A DNA stretch of 64,000 bases from Pseudoxanthomonas sp. F37 (GTDB lineage Bacteria > Pseudomonadota > Gammaproteobacteria > Xanthomonadales > Xanthomonadaceae): NCBI RefSeq assembly GCF_022965755.1, contig NZ_CP095187.1, positions 2,046,001 through 2,110,000 of the forward strand, given 5' to 3'. The stretch's first letter is position 1, and every line of letters begins with the position of its first letter. Positions 27,885 to 41,836 of this stretch are shown one piece after another. The translations under genes and the position numbers were made by a program. The notes beneath the pieces were generated by a model. That model ran no database searches. It was given only the letters and a program-made list of their open reading frames with translations, and had not been told where the DNA came from.

Positions 27885-27913
27885 TTGCACCTGGGCCGCG
27901 CGGGGCGTACAAT
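27885..27913 (+). promoter_or_regulatory. sigma-70 promoter of infA
   Basis: TTGCAC (27885-27890) and TACAAT (27908-27913) are 17 bases apart, an excellent vegetative promoter starting about nine bases after the aat stop codon. It predicts a leader of roughly 40 bases before infA. Confidence 0.75.
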
Positions 27914-27962
27914 ACCGGGCTTCATGGCACCCGCCATCCCTCGCGGCACAGCACAGGCTTAC

Positions 27963-28181
27963 ATGTCGAAAGACGACTCCATTGAATTCGAAGGCACCGT
28001 CGCCGAGACGCTGCCCAACACCATGTTCCGGGTCAAGCTGGAGAACGGGCACGAGATCATCGCCCACATTTCCGGCCGCATGCGCAAGAACTACATCCGC
28101 ATCCTGACCGGCGACAAGGTGAAGGTCGAAATGACCCCCTACGACCTCACCAAGGGTCGTATCACCTATCGCATGAAATAG
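27963..28181 (+). CDS. infA: translation initiation factor IF-1
   Basis: The 72-residue OB-fold protein is [20 protein letters not shown] followed by [20 protein letters not shown] and ending KGRITYRMK, essentially the universal IF-1 sequence. It binds the ribosomal A site with IF-2 and IF-3. It has its own strong promoter at 27885 and a terminator hairpin at 28203-28232, so it is expressed as a single gene. The size is the usual 72 residues. Confidence 0.98.
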   Translation: MSKDDSIEFEGTVAETLPNTMFRVKLENGHEIIAHISGRMRKNYIRILTGDKVKVEMTPYDLTKGRITYRMK

Positions 28182-28202
28182 GCTTCTTCAAGCGACCGAT
28201 CG

Positions 28203-28232
28203 GAAGGCGGCCATGGGCCGCTTTCTTTGTTT
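28203..28232 (+). terminator. rho-independent terminator of infA
   Basis: The stem GCGGCC-ATG-GGCCGC (28207-28221) is followed by TTTCTTTGTTT. It starts 25 bases after the infA stop. Confidence 0.8.
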
Positions 28233-28246
28233 GGGCGCTCGGCCAT

Positions 28247-28264
28247 CAATGACCTTCGTCATTG
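28247..28264. promoter_or_regulatory. inverted repeat upstream of a small exported-protein gene
   Basis: CAATGAC-CTTC-GTCATTG is a 7-bp inverted repeat about 100 bases upstream of the ATG at 28362. Spacing and size fit a dimeric repressor or activator site, but no regulator is suggested. Confidence 0.3.
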
Positions 28265-28361
28265 GGCCGGTGGTCATGGCGACTTTGGGCAGGCTCATGT
28301 CGCAAGCGTGATCCCTAGGATGGACACCGGCCGATACGGGCTGCCTCCATCCAAGACTGCC

Positions 28362-28727
28362 ATGAAACCTCGCCATCTCTCCATGACCGCCCTGCTGGCT
28401 CTGGGCCTCTCTCCCTTCTTCGCCGTGGCCGGCGAACCCGTCGCCGATTGTGTCGAACTGGGAAGCGGCCAAGAGATCATCCGTGCCGGCGGCGGCAGCC
28501 AGATCTTCCTCCGCGACGGACAATCGCATTACCGCCTCGGTTTCGCCCGCAGCTGCGATTCGGTGGCGATGACCCCGACCATCCAGATCAGCGCCGACGG
28601 CCAGGCCGACCGGCTGTGCCCCGCCGGCACCAAGGTGCGCACGAAAACCTCGACCTGCGACGTCAGCGTCGTCGAAACGATTTCCGCCGAAGAGTTCGCC
28701 AAGCGCAAGCAACGCGCGCGGCGTTGA
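28362..28727 (+). CDS. small exported protein resembling DUF6491
   Basis: The 121-residue protein has a signal peptide (MKPRHLSMTALLALGLSPFF, cleavage near VAG-EP). The mature part has four cysteines in the order DCVELG, ARSCDSV, DRLCPAG and TSTCDVS, with IFLRDGQSHYRLGFARSC between them, a pattern like DUF6491 proteins common in Xanthomonadaceae. The cysteines probably form two disulfides in the periplasm. The function is unknown. The ATG at 28362 is chosen because the signal peptide begins there. It is convergent with clpA, with a shared terminator between. Confidence 0.7.
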   Translation: MKPRHLSMTALLALGLSPFFAVAGEPVADCVELGSGQEIIRAGGGSQIFLRDGQSHYRLGFARSCDSVAMTPTIQISADGQADRLCPAGTKVRTKTSTCDVSVVETISAEEFAKRKQRARR

Positions 28728-28756
28728 AGCGGGGATCGGTCCGCTGGAACCGATAC

Positions 28757-28790
28757 TGAAAAGGCGGCCCGCGGGCCGCCTTTTCTTCTT
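28757..28790. terminator. bidirectional rho-independent terminator between the DUF6491-like gene and clpA
   Basis: The stem AAAAGGCGGCCC pairs with GGGCCGCCTTTT around a GC turn (28759-28784). The plus strand continues TTCTTCTT and the minus strand also has a T-run at its exit, so it serves both convergent genes. Confidence 0.85.
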
Positions 28791-28815
28791 GCCTGCAATC
28801 GATCCCGGCAGTGAC

Positions 28816-31095
<2,280 letters not shown>

Positions 31096-31250
31096 GGTTG
31101 CCTCCGGGGCCTATGCCGACAATATGCGGCCGGGCGGGCGGTTTTCCATCAGCCTACCGGATTTCAGTGTTCAGGGATCGTTACCTTGCGTCCTGCGGTG
31201 GCGCCCCCACACCGTTCAAGCCGGTCCGGCCTGCCCCGTGCCGGCATCCC

Positions 31251-31571
31251 TCAGGACTTCTCCATCGTGCACAGCAAGGGATGCTGGTTCATACGGGAAA
31301 ACTCGTTGACCTGGGCCACCTTGGACTCGGCCACTTCGCGGGTGTACACCCCGCACACCCCGCGACCGCGCGTATGCACGTGCAGCATCACCTGGGTGGC
31401 CTTCTCCAGGTCCATGGCGAAGAACTGCTGCAGCACGGTCACCACGAAATCCATCGGAGTGTAATCGTCGTTGAGCAGGAGCACCTGGTAGAGGGGCGGC
31501 GGCGCGACCTCGGGCCGGCTGGTCTCCACCATCAGGCCGTGGTCGCGTTCGTTTTCGTTCTTGCGGGGCAT
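31251..31571 (-). CDS. clpS: ATP-dependent Clp protease adaptor ClpS
   Basis: The 106-residue N-recognin has an unstructured N-terminus ([20 protein letters not shown]) and the conserved binding domain [20 protein letters not shown], then [20 protein letters not shown]. It delivers proteins with Leu, Phe, Trp or Tyr N-termini to ClpA. The ATG at 31571 gives the normal length. There is no Shine-Dalgarno sequence; instead a perfect TATAAT lies 6 bases upstream of the ATG on the minus strand, suggesting a leaderless transcript. clpA follows 155 bases downstream. Confidence 0.96.
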   Translation of the reverse strand: MPRKNENERDHGLMVETSRPEVAPPPLYQVLLLNDDYTPMDFVVTVLQQFFAMDLEKATQVMLHVHTRGRGVCGVYTREVAESKVAQVNEFSRMNQHPLLCTMEKS

Positions 31572-31577
31572 GTGCCG

Positions 31578-31583
31578 ATTATA
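31578..31583 (-). promoter_or_regulatory. -10 element of clpS, placing the transcript start at its ATG
   Basis: On the minus strand a consensus TATAAT is followed by CGGCAC and then the clpS start codon. The expected transcription start coincides with the A of ATG. The -35 is not recognisable. Confidence 0.6.
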
Positions 31584-31663
31584 GGCGCTGGCCGCCATCG
31601 CCCGCATGGACGCCATGCGTGACCCCGGCCACAATGCGTCATTCAACCCACCCCGAGCCGACC

Positions 31664-32149
31664 ATGACCCCGACGCTGTCCCGCCTGCCCGTTACCGCCC
31701 TGCTGTGCACCGCCGCCGCCATCGCGGCGCCCGCCGCCGCCGCCGATGCGTCGGTCGAGGCCCGGCTGAAGGCACGCGGCATCCAGTACGAGATCGATGC
31801 CGACGGCGACTACAAGGCCACCTATTCGTACGACAAGGAAAACCGTACCCAGCTGGTGTTCGTGTCGGGCGGCACCGAGCAGATCAGCGGCCTGAGCATC
31901 CGCGAAGTGTTCTCGCCCGCCGGCCGCATTGCGGCCGACGGCATCGACGGCAAGCAGGCGCTGGCGCTGCTGGCGGACAGCCGTACGAAGAAGCTGGGCA
32001 GCTGGGAGATCGCCGGCGACGTGCTGTACTTCGTCATCAAGCTGCCCGACAGCGTGGATGCGGCGGCGCTGGAAGCGGCGATGGACATCGCGGCCGAGAC
32101 GGCCGACAACCAGGAGATCGAACTCTCCGGCGACCAGGACGACCTGTAA
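31664..32149 (+). CDS. exported conserved protein, possibly YbjN-like
   Basis: The 161-residue product has a signal peptide ([20 protein letters not shown], cleavage near AAA-AD) and a mature alpha/beta domain with the segments [39 protein letters not shown] and [17 protein letters not shown]. The pattern resembles YbjN/type-III-chaperone-like folds, but this is weak. It is divergent from clpS, and its stop codon is immediately followed by the GTG start of the NUDIX gene, so the two are co-translated. The function is unknown. Confidence 0.65.
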   Translation: MTPTLSRLPVTALLCTAAAIAAPAAAADASVEARLKARGIQYEIDADGDYKATYSYDKENRTQLVFVSGGTEQISGLSIREVFSPAGRIAADGIDGKQALALLADSRTKKLGSWEIAGDVLYFVIKLPDSVDAAALEAAMDIAAETADNQEIELSGDQDDL

Positions 32150-32611
32150 GTGAGCTATCGCGAGGGCCGGTTCTGGCAGCCTGACGTCACCGTGGCCACC
32201 GTGGTGGTCCGCGACGGCCGGCTGCTGATGGTGGAAGAGCACGCTCAGGGCCGGCTGGTGTTCAACCAGCCGGCCGGCCACCTGGAACCGGATGAGAGCC
32301 TGCTGGACGCCGCCCGTCGCGAAACCCTCGAGGAGACCGGCTGGGAGGTGGCGCCCACCGCCTTCATCGGTGCCTACCAGTGGAAGGCCGAGACCGGGCG
32401 CCATTACCTGCGCTTCGCCTTCTCCGCCGATCCCGTGCGGCACCTGCCGGAACGTCCGCTGGACGACGGCATCGTCCGGGCCGTGTGGCTGACGCCGGCG
32501 GAGCTGCAGGCGCAGGCCGACCGCCATCGCAGCCCGCTGGTATGGCGGGTCGTACAGGACTACCTGGCCGGCCGCCGCTCGCCGCTGTCCACGCTGCAGC
32601 ACATCGCATGA
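32150..32611 (+). CDS. nudJ: NUDIX hydrolase, NudJ-like
   Basis: The 153-residue protein contains the NUDIX box [24 protein letters not shown] in its expected place after [26 protein letters not shown] at the N-terminus and the [10 protein letters not shown] segment match NudJ-type phosphatases, which act on nucleoside di- and triphosphates and thiamine pyrimidine pyrophosphates. The start is a GTG directly abutting the TAA of the previous gene. The stop overlaps the mnmA ATG (ATGA). The nudJ-mnmA-hflD order is typical of gammaproteobacteria. Confidence 0.88.
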   Translation: MSYREGRFWQPDVTVATVVVRDGRLLMVEEHAQGRLVFNQPAGHLEPDESLLDAARRETLEETGWEVAPTAFIGAYQWKAETGRHYLRFAFSADPVRHLPERPLDDGIVRAVWLTPAELQAQADRHRSPLVWRVVQDYLAGRRSPLSTLQHIA

Positions 32612-33726
32612 GCGCTCCGCGGGTCATCGTGGGGGTGTCCGGTGGCGTGGATTCGTCCGTCGCCGCGCTGCGCCTGGTGCAGCAGGGCGAGGCCGTGGCC
32701 GGGCTCTTCATGCAGAACTGGGCCGACGACGGCACCGGCGAGTGCCGTGCCGAGGACGACCGCCGCGACGCCGTGGCGGTCTGCGGCCGGCTGGGCATCC
32801 CGTTCCATTTCCGCGACTTCTCGGCCGAGTACTGGCAGGGCGTGTTCGAACATTTCCTGGCCGAATACGCCGCCGGCCGCACCCCGAACCCGGACGTGCT
32901 GTGCAACCGGGAAGTGAAGTTCAAGCATTTCCTGGATGCCGCCCGCGAGCTGGGGGCCGAGAAGATCGCCACCGGCCACTACGCGCGCGTGGACGAAACG
33001 GGCGGTCGCTGGCGGTTGCTGCGCGGCGTGGACCGCGGCAAGGACCAGAGCTATTTCCTCCACCAGTTGGGCCAGGCCCAGCTGTCGGCCACGCTGTTCC
33101 CCATTGGCGAACTGCAGAAGCCGGACCTGCGCCGGATCGCGCGCGAGGCGGGGTTGCCCACGCACGACAAGAAGGATTCCACCGGCATCTGCTTCATCGG
33201 CGAGCGCGATTTCCGCGAATTCCTCGGGCGCTACCTGCCCGCGCGTCGCGGCGAGATGCGCGACCCGCACGGCCAGGTGGTCGGCGAGCACCCGGGCGTG
33301 TTCTATTTCACCCTGGGCCAGCGCGAAGGCCTGCAGATCGGTGGGGTGCGTGGCCGTGCGCAGGCGCCGTGGTATGTCGTGGGCAAGGACGTGGCCCACA
33401 ATGTGCTGTACGTGGACCAGGACACGCACAGCCCCTACCTGATGTCCACGCGGCTGTGGACGGAAGCGGCGCACTGGGTCTCGGGCAGTCCGCCCGCCGG
33501 CCGCTTCACCTGCACCGCGCAGACGCGCTATCGCCAGCCGGACGAGCCCTGCCAGGTACAGGTACGGGAGGATGGGAGCGTCATGGTCGAGTTCACCACG
33601 CCGCAGCGTGCCGTCACGCCGGGGCAGTCGCTGGTGCTGTATGACGGCGACCAATGCCTGGGCGGCGCGGTCATCGCGCGTACCGATGCCCCTCTGGAAA
33701 CCAGATTCGCGGAGCAAGCAGCTTGA
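32608..33726 (+). CDS. mnmA: tRNA-specific 2-thiouridylase MnmA
   Basis: The 372-residue enzyme thiolates U34 of tRNA Lys, Glu and Gln. It shows the PP-loop [12 protein letters not shown] (8-20), MQNWADD, the catalytic cysteines in [15 protein letters not shown] and [12 protein letters not shown], and the tRNA-binding region [11 protein letters not shown]. The ATG at 32608 overlaps the stop codon of the NUDIX gene. The stop codon in turn overlaps the TTG start of hflD, so three genes form a tightly coupled unit. Confidence 0.96.
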   Translation: MSAPRVIVGVSGGVDSSVAALRLVQQGEAVAGLFMQNWADDGTGECRAEDDRRDAVAVCGRLGIPFHFRDFSAEYWQGVFEHFLAEYAAGRTPNPDVLCNREVKFKHFLDAARELGAEKIATGHYARVDETGGRWRLLRGVDRGKDQSYFLHQLGQAQLSATLFPIGELQKPDLRRIAREAGLPTHDKKDSTGICFIGERDFREFLGRYLPARRGEMRDPHGQVVGEHPGVFYFTLGQREGLQIGGVRGRAQAPWYVVGKDVAHNVLYVDQDTHSPYLMSTRLWTEAAHWVSGSPPAGRFTCTAQTRYRQPDEPCQVQVREDGSVMVEFTTPQRAVTPGQSLVLYDGDQCLGGAVIARTDAPLETRFAEQAA

Positions 33727-34334
33727 GCAACCGATATTCCGACCGTGTGCTGGCCCTGGCCGGGCTGGCGCAGGCACTCCACCAGGTGCGACGCATCGCC
33801 GAGACCGGTCAATCCGAATCCTCGGCCGTGCAGGCGTCGCTGGAGAGCGTGTTCCGCATCGAAGCCGCCACGCCGCTGGCGGTGTACGGCCGCCTGGGCG
33901 ACATCGCCCCCGGGCTGCGGGTCCTGCGCGGCTACCTGGCAAAAGAAGCGCGGGATGACGGCCTGCCCCGCCTGGCGATGGCGGTGTTGCAGCTGGAGCG
34001 GCGATTCGTGCGCGAAGAAGACACCGTGCACGCCGTCACCCGCGGCCTGGCCGAGATCGCGCCGCGCGCCGAGCAGCACGGCAGCACGCATCCGGACGTG
34101 CTGTCGGCGCTCGGCGGCCTGTATGCCGACACCATCAGCCACCTGCGTCCGCGCGTGATGGTCCAGGGCAACCCGCACTACCTCGGCCAGCCGGGGGTGG
34201 TGGCGGAGATCCGTGCGATCCTGCTGGCCGCCGTGCGCTCGGCCGTGCTCTGGCGCCAACTGGGCGGCAGCATGTGGGACTTCGTCTTCAGTCGCCGGCA
34301 GATGCTGGAAGCGGTGGACGACTGGCTGTCCTGA
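33723..34334 (+). CDS. hflD: high-frequency lysogenisation protein HflD homologue
   Basis: The 203-residue helical protein starts at a TTG that overlaps the mnmA stop (TTGA), with GGAG about 9 bases upstream. Family segments are [38 protein letters not shown] and [20 protein letters not shown]. HflD in E. coli binds phage lambda CII at the membrane; its general role is unclear. Position directly after mnmA is conserved in gammaproteobacteria. The unusual TTG start is supported by the overlap and ribosome-binding site. Confidence 0.88.
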   Translation: MSNRYSDRVLALAGLAQALHQVRRIAETGQSESSAVQASLESVFRIEAATPLAVYGRLGDIAPGLRVLRGYLAKEARDDGLPRLAMAVLQLERRFVREEDTVHAVTRGLAEIAPRAEQHGSTHPDVLSALGGLYADTISHLRPRVMVQGNPHYLGQPGVVAEIRAILLAAVRSAVLWRQLGGSMWDFVFSRRQMLEAVDDWLS

Positions 34335-34356
34335 CGCAGCCGCCACCGCCCCAAAG

Positions 34357-34384
34357 AAAAAGGCCCGGCATGGCCGGGCCTTTT
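34357..34384. terminator. bidirectional terminator between hflD and acnB
   Basis: GGCCCGGC-ATG-GCCGGGCC (34362-34380) is flanked by AAAAA on the left and TTTT on the right, so it can end transcription of both convergent genes. Confidence 0.85.
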
Positions 34385-34400
34385 CGTTGCCTGCGGGCGA

Positions 34401-36992
34401 TCAGGCGGCGACCGTCCTGGCCACGTCCTGGTATTCCTCGATCTGGTCGAAGTTCATGTAGCGGTAGATCTCGGTGCCCTTCTCGTTGATCACGCCGATG
34501 TCGGCCATGTACTCGGCCTTGGTCGGGATCCTGCCCAGGCGCGAGCAGATCGCCGCCAGTTCCGCCGAACCCAGGAACACGTTGGAGTTGCGGCCCAGCC
34601 GGTTGGGGAAGTTGCGGGTCGAGGTGGAGAACACCGTGGCGCCTTCGCGCACCTGCGCCTGGTTGCCCATGCACAGCGAGCAACCGGGCATTTCCATGCG
34701 CGCACCGGCGGTGCCGAAGGTGCCGTAGTGGCCTTCCTTGGTCAGTTCGGACGCATCCATCTTGGTCGGCGGCGCGACCCACAGCCGGGTCGGGATGTCG
34801 CGCTTGCCTTCCAGCAGCTTGGCCGCGGCGCGGAAGTGGCCGATGTTGGTCATGCACGAACCGATGAACACTTCATCGATCGGGGTGCCGGCGACATCGG
34901 ACAGCGTCTTCACGTCGTCCGGGTCGTTCGGGCAGGCCAGCAGCGGCTCGTGCACCTGGGCCAGGTCGATCTCGATGACGGCGGCGTACTCGGCGTCGGC
35001 ATCCGGCTCGAGCAGCTGCGGGTCGGCCAGCCACTCTTCCATCTTCTTGATGCGACGTGCCAGCGAACGCGCGTCGGCATAGCCTTCGGCGATCATCCAC
35101 TTCAGCAGCGTGATGTTGCTGGTGAGGTACTCGATGATCGGTTCCTTGTTCAGGCGCACCGTGCAGCCGGCGGCCGAACGCTCGGCCGAGGCGTCGGACA
35201 GCTCGAACGCCTGCTCCACCTTCAGGTCCGGCAGGCCTTCGATTTCGAGGATGCGGCCGGAGAAGATGTTCTTCTTGCCCTGCTTGGCGACCGTCAGCAG
35301 GCCCGCCTTGATCGCATAGTACGGGATGGCGTTGACCAGGTCGCGCAGGGTGACGCCGGGCTGCATTTCACCCTTGAAGCGCACCAGCACCGATTCCGGC
35401 ATGTCCAGCGGCATCACGCCGGTGGCCGCGGCGAACGCCACCAGGCCCGAGCCGGCCGGGAACGAGATGCCCACCGGGAAGCGCGTATGCGAGTCGCCGC
35501 CGGTGCCCACGGTGTCGGGGAGCAGCATGCGGTTGAGCCAGCTGTGGATCACGCCATCGCCCGGACGCAGCGAGATGCCGCCGCGGGTGGAAATGAATTC
35601 CGGCAACGTGTGGTGCGTCTTCACGTCGACCGGCTTCGGGTAGGCCGCGGTGTGGCAGAACGACTGCATCACCAGGTCCGCCGAGAAGCCCAGGCAGGCC
35701 AGGTCCTTCAGCTCGTCGCGGGTCATCGGGCCGGTGGTGTCCTGCGACCCCACCGAGGTCATCTTCGGCTCGCAGTAGGTGCCCGGGCGCACGCCCTGGC
35801 CTTCCGGCAGCCCGCACGCGCGGCCGACCATCTTCTGCGCCAGCGAGTAGCCCTTGCCGCTGTCGGCCGGCTGCTGCGGCTGGCGGAACAGGTCCGTCGC
35901 CGGCAGCTTCAGCGCTTCGCGGGCCTTCGCCGTCAGGCCGCGGCCGATGATCAGCGGGATGCGGCCACCGGCGCGCACTTCGTCGAACAGCACGTCGGAC
36001 TTGACCTGGAACTCGGCGATCACCTGCCCGTCCTTCAGCGCCTTGCCCTCGTAAGGACGCAGTTCGACCACGTCGCCGTGGTTCATCTGCGACACGTCGA
36101 GTTCGATCGGCAGCGCGCCGGCATCCTCCATGGTGTTGTAGAAGATCGGGGCGATCTTGGAACCCAGGCAGACCCCGCCGTAGCGCTTGTTCGGAATGAA
36201 CGGGATGTCCTGGCCGGTGAACCACAGCACGCTGTTGGTCGCCGACTTGCGCGAGGAACCGGTACCCACCACGTCACCGACATAGGCGACCAGGTGGCCC
36301 TTCTCCTTCAACGAGAGGATTTCCTGGACGGGACCGCGCTTGCCGTCTTCTTCCGGCACGAACGGCGCGTCGGGGCGCTTGTTCTTCAGCATCGCCAGCG
36401 CGTGCAGCGGGATATCCGGGCGCGTGGTCGCATCCGGCGCGGGCGACAGGTCGTCGGTGTTGGTCTCGCCCGGCACCTTGAACACGGTGATGGTGAGCGA
36501 CTGCGGCACTTCCGGCTTGCTGGTGAACCATTCGGCGTCCGCCCAGCTCCGCAGCACGGCCTGGGCATGGGCGTTGCCCTTCTCGGCCTTCTCCTGCACG
36601 TCGTGGAAGCTGTCGAACATCAGCAGTGTGTGCTTCAGTCCTTCGGCCGCGGCGGCGCCCAGTTCGGCGTTGTCCAGCAGCTCGATCAGCGGATGGATGT
36701 TGTAGCCGCCCAGCATGGTGCCCAGCAGTTCGGTGGCGCGCTGCGGGGTGATCAGCGGCGTCTTCTCGGTGCCGAAGGCCACGGCGGCCAGGTAGGACGC
36801 CTTGACCTTGGCGGCGTCGTCGACGCCGGCGGGCACGCGATGGGTGATCAGCTCGACCAGGAAGCCTTCTTCGCCTGCCGGCGGATTCTTCAGCAGTTCG
36901 ATGACCTCGGCCGTCTGTTGTGCCGACAGCGGCAGCGGCGGGATGCCCAGCGCGGCGCGCTCGGCTACGTGGTGGCGATAGGCTTCCAACAT
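34401..36992 (-). CDS. acnB: aconitate hydratase B
   Basis: The 863-residue bifunctional aconitase/2-methylisocitrate dehydratase begins [20 protein letters not shown] with the AcnB HEAT-like N-domain. Swivel and catalytic domains follow: [49 protein letters not shown] and the Fe-S ligands in [12 protein letters not shown] and [11 protein letters not shown]. It interconverts citrate and isocitrate in the TCA cycle. The open frame extends upstream to 37517, but that overlaps the toxin gene and lacks family features; the ATG at 36992 gives the normal AcnB length. Confidence 0.97.
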   Translation of the reverse strand: MLEAYRHHVAERAALGIPPLPLSAQQTAEVIELLKNPPAGEEGFLVELITHRVPAGVDDAAKVKASYLAAVAFGTEKTPLITPQRATELLGTMLGGYNIHPLIELLDNAELGAAAAEGLKHTLLMFDSFHDVQEKAEKGNAHAQAVLRSWADAEWFTSKPEVPQSLTITVFKVPGETNTDDLSPAPDATTRPDIPLHALAMLKNKRPDAPFVPEEDGKRGPVQEILSLKEKGHLVAYVGDVVGTGSSRKSATNSVLWFTGQDIPFIPNKRYGGVCLGSKIAPIFYNTMEDAGALPIELDVSQMNHGDVVELRPYEGKALKDGQVIAEFQVKSDVLFDEVRAGGRIPLIIGRGLTAKAREALKLPATDLFRQPQQPADSGKGYSLAQKMVGRACGLPEGQGVRPGTYCEPKMTSVGSQDTTGPMTRDELKDLACLGFSADLVMQSFCHTAAYPKPVDVKTHHTLPEFISTRGGISLRPGDGVIHSWLNRMLLPDTVGTGGDSHTRFPVGISFPAGSGLVAFAAATGVMPLDMPESVLVRFKGEMQPGVTLRDLVNAIPYYAIKAGLLTVAKQGKKNIFSGRILEIEGLPDLKVEQAFELSDASAERSAAGCTVRLNKEPIIEYLTSNITLLKWMIAEGYADARSLARRIKKMEEWLADPQLLEPDADAEYAAVIEIDLAQVHEPLLACPNDPDDVKTLSDVAGTPIDEVFIGSCMTNIGHFRAAAKLLEGKRDIPTRLWVAPPTKMDASELTKEGHYGTFGTAGARMEMPGCSLCMGNQAQVREGATVFSTSTRNFPNRLGRNSNVFLGSAELAAICSRLGRIPTKAEYMADIGVINEKGTEIYRYMNFDQIEEYQDVARTVAA

Positions 36993-37045
36993 GGGTGGCT
37001 CCGGTCGTTCGGGGGTGCGGTGGAATGGGGAAACGGGGGTGAGGC

Positions 37046-37447
37046 TCATTCGTTCGCGGGCACGATCAGTTTCAGGCCCTTGAAGTAGTCGCGGTGGAAG
37101 GCGGTGTCGAAAGTGATCAGGCCATCGCACTGGAGCAGCGCGTGCGCGCCCACCAGGAAGTCGGCGATCGGCCGCGGCTGCCCGGAACGCTGCCGGTGCC
37201 GGCGCTGCATCTCGCCCGCGCGCACGGCGGATTTGGCCTCGACGGGATTGAAATGGACGCCCATTTCTTCGATGGCGGCCAAGGCGTCCGCACCGTTGCG
37301 CAGGGAAGCGCACAGCTGCGCCAGCGCGGCATCGCAGACGACCACGCGCCCGCTGCCCAGGCTCTGTCGCAGCCCGGCCTCGACGGCGTCCGCGCGCGGA
37401 CCGTCGGTCAGCAGCTCGATCAGCACGGGGGCATCGACGGCGATCAT
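37046..37447 (-). CDS. PIN-domain toxin (VapC-like)
   Basis: The 133-residue protein has the PIN acidic sites: [13 protein letters not shown] (first Asp), a central Glu in the VEAKSAV region, [12 protein letters not shown] (third acidic) and [16 protein letters not shown] toxins are Mg-dependent ribonucleases, usually acting on tRNA or rRNA. Its ATG overlaps the stop of the AbrB-type antitoxin gene (ATGA), the standard coupling of toxin to antitoxin. It is inserted between acnB and acnA. Vap subtype naming would need a search. Confidence 0.88.
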   Translation of the reverse strand: MIAVDAPVLIELLTDGPRADAVEAGLRQSLGSGRVVVCDAALAQLCASLRNGADALAAIEEMGVHFNPVEAKSAVRAGEMQRRHRQRSGQPRPIADFLVGAHALLQCDGLITFDTAFHRDYFKGLKLIVPANE

Positions 37448-37650
37448 TCGCCGGCGGCGCCCTTGGCCGCGTCTGCATCGAGGGCGAACTTGCCGCGCAC
37501 GCGCGAGATCGCGTCATCGACGCTCTTCCGCAACACGATGCGGCTACCCTCCAGTTCGACCTTCAGCACGCTGCCCTTGGTCAGTCCCAGAGCATCGCGC
37601 ACGGCCTTGGGCAGGGTGATCTGTCCTCGTTCTGCAACGGTGGCTTCCAT
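37444..37650 (-). CDS. AbrB/MazE-type antitoxin (VapB-like)
   Basis: The 68-residue protein contains the swapped-hairpin AbrB DNA-binding domain [20 protein letters not shown] and [20 protein letters not shown]. The C-terminal tail ([20 protein letters not shown]) would occupy the toxin's active site. The ATG at 37650 is chosen over longer frames because the AbrB fold begins there. A -10 element and a symmetric operator (37666-37690) lie just upstream, as expected for an autorepressing antitoxin. Confidence 0.88.
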   Translation of the reverse strand: MEATVAERGQITLPKAVRDALGLTKGSVLKVELEGSRIVLRKSVDDAISRVRGKFALDADAAKGAAGE

Positions 37651-37665
37651 CGGTGGGCCTCTTGA

Positions 37666-37690
37666 GTATGGAAGAATTATACATACTTCC
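37666..37690 (-). promoter_or_regulatory. promoter and probable autoregulatory operator of the toxin-antitoxin pair
   Basis: GTATGGAAG-AATTATA-CATACTTCC: the pentamers GTATG/CATAC and GGAAG/CTTCC are mirrored around the centre. The centre holds the minus-strand -10 TATAAT (37676-37681). An antitoxin bound here would block polymerase. Confidence 0.6.
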
Positions 37691-37878
37691 TTTGGCATAC
37701 CCCAGCGCAGAAGATCCTCCCGCTACCCCGGTTACCGCCGGTCCCGCCTCCGGCTTTGGTCGGGTCACCCCGGTCTCAGTCTTGGCGGATAATCCGGGCA
37801 AGCCTCGACAAGACGCACAGGAACCCAAGCTTATGCTGCTCCTGCGCCCCTTCCCCCACCGCTACAGGAGCCTCCGTG

Positions 37879-40644
<2,766 letters not shown>

Positions 40645-40662
40645 CGCGGGAGAACGGGTGTC

Positions 40663-40687
40663 CCGCCCGCCGACGCACGGCGGGCGG
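40663..40687. terminator. GC-rich hairpin after acnA
   Basis: A 10-bp perfect stem (CCGCCCGCCG with CGGCGGGCGG) and a 5-base loop start 18 bases after the acnA stop. There is no T-run, so it is either a weak terminator or an mRNA 3' end stabiliser. Confidence 0.4.
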
Positions 40688-40803
40688 TGGCGTCCATCGC
40701 CCCGGTCGCCGGCGGCGGATGCGCGTGCATGTTGCCGGTTCCGTCGCCCGGCCGCGTTGTGCAGAGCGAAGACCGACGTACCGGAGGTCATGGGGGAACC
40801 GTC

Positions 40804-41280
40804 ATGGACACGTGGAGCCGCAGTGCGATCCTTCTTCCCGCCTGTCTCTGCCTGGTGCTGGCCGCCACCTCGGCAGCGGTGGCACCGCCGGATGCGGAGC
40901 AGGCCCGGCACATCGCCGACCAGTTCGTCGCGGGCAAACAGGCGCAAGGCGGCAACCCGCAGGAGAGTTACGAGACGGGCGATGTGGTGGCGGCGGACCT
41001 GGATGGGGATGGGCAGCACGAGATCGTGGTGCTGTGGACCCTGCTGGGCCCCACTTACTGGAGCCACGGCGTGGCGGTACTGGCACGACAGGGTGCGCGC
41101 TATGTGCCCTCGGGGGAAGCGCAGGAAGCGCTGGGCAGCGTGGAAGGCATGAGCGTCAGCGGGGGCGTGATCCAACTGCAGACCAAGTGGCCGGGCCCGA
41201 ACGATCCCCGTTGCTGCCCCAGCATCGCCAGGACACTGCGCTACCGGTGGTCGCCGGGGAAGCTCACGCCGGTCAGATGA
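40804..41280 (+). CDS. exported protein with a DxDGDG calcium-loop-like motif
   Basis: The 158-residue product has a signal peptide ([20 protein letters not shown], cleavage near AAV-AP). A mature domain contains [20 protein letters not shown], the pattern of FG-GAP/VCBS-like repeats where Asp residues bind calcium. A CC pair occurs near the C-terminus ([11 protein letters not shown]). The ATG at 40804 is chosen for the signal peptide. Its TGA directly abuts the stop codon of the convergent lipoprotein gene. The function is unknown. Confidence 0.7.
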   Translation: MDTWSRSAILLPACLCLVLAATSAAVAPPDAEQARHIADQFVAGKQAQGGNPQESYETGDVVAADLDGDGQHEIVVLWTLLGPTYWSHGVAVLARQGARYVPSGEAQEALGSVEGMSVSGGVIQLQTKWPGPNDPRCCPSIARTLRYRWSPGKLTPVR

Positions 41281-41721
41281 TCAAGGCGCCCCGTTCCAGC
41301 GCGCATGATGGACGCGCCACTGGCCGTCTTCCGTTCGCCACGCGGTCGTGACCCGGTAGGCACGTGCCCGATCCGGGAGCAGGCGCCCGCTGCCCGCGGT
41401 CAGCACCACATCGAACGCGATGGTCGCATTGTCGCCCTGCACCCGCACGTCCAGTGGCCCGGTGGTCACGCCCAGGTGCGGGTCGGCCAGCATGCGCACC
41501 CGCAGGAGATTGTGCAGCGCCGCACGATCCATCCCGGACTCGCCGGTGAAGTCAGGACTGACGCCTTCCATGAAGTCGCCGGCCTGCCCGGCTTCCACCG
41601 CTGCCTGCATCTGGCCGAACCGCTCCCGCAGCCTCTGCTCCGGCGCGACCGGTGCGCACGCCGCCAAGCCCAGCAGCAATGCCAGCGCGGCGGCCCGCAT
41701 CTTCTTTTCCGTGCTCGCCAT
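41281..41721 (-). CDS. putative lipoprotein, NTF2-like
   Basis: The 146-residue protein has a lipoprotein signal ending in the lipobox LAAC (GLAACAPVAPEQRL), with Cys as the likely lipidated residue. The rest contains FGQMQAAVEAGQAGDFMEGV and a C-terminal VTTAWRTEDGQWRVHHARWN, typical of NTF2/SnoaL-fold proteins and Xanthomonadaceae lipoproteins of unknown role. GAAGG before the ATG at 41721 supports the start; the ATG at 41700 would also keep the signal. It is divergent from rpfB. Confidence 0.7.
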   Translation of the reverse strand: MASTEKKMRAAALALLLGLAACAPVAPEQRLRERFGQMQAAVEAGQAGDFMEGVSPDFTGESGMDRAALHNLLRVRMLADPHLGVTTGPLDVRVQGDNATIAFDVVLTAGSGRLLPDRARAYRVTTAWRTEDGQWRVHHARWNGAP

Positions 41722-41836
41722 CGAAACCTTCGCCTTTTCCATCCGGAACGGTATGCTCCCGACAGGCGCCAGGCACGAGCGCCGGCCCACAGTACGCCGC
41801 AACGCAGCCCGAAGACCCTGGGGAGGGAGCAGAACG

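Noticed and set aside
28207-28221. REP element candidate (GCGGCCATGGGCCGC)
   Set aside because: It shares only the core palindrome with the REP units, lacks the TGTAGGAGC and GCGATGC flanks, and is followed by a T-run, so it is the infA terminator.
34401-37517. acnB extended to 1038 codons
   Set aside because: The extra N-terminal codons overlap the PIN toxin gene in another frame; the ATG at 36992 gives the normal AcnB N-terminus and length.
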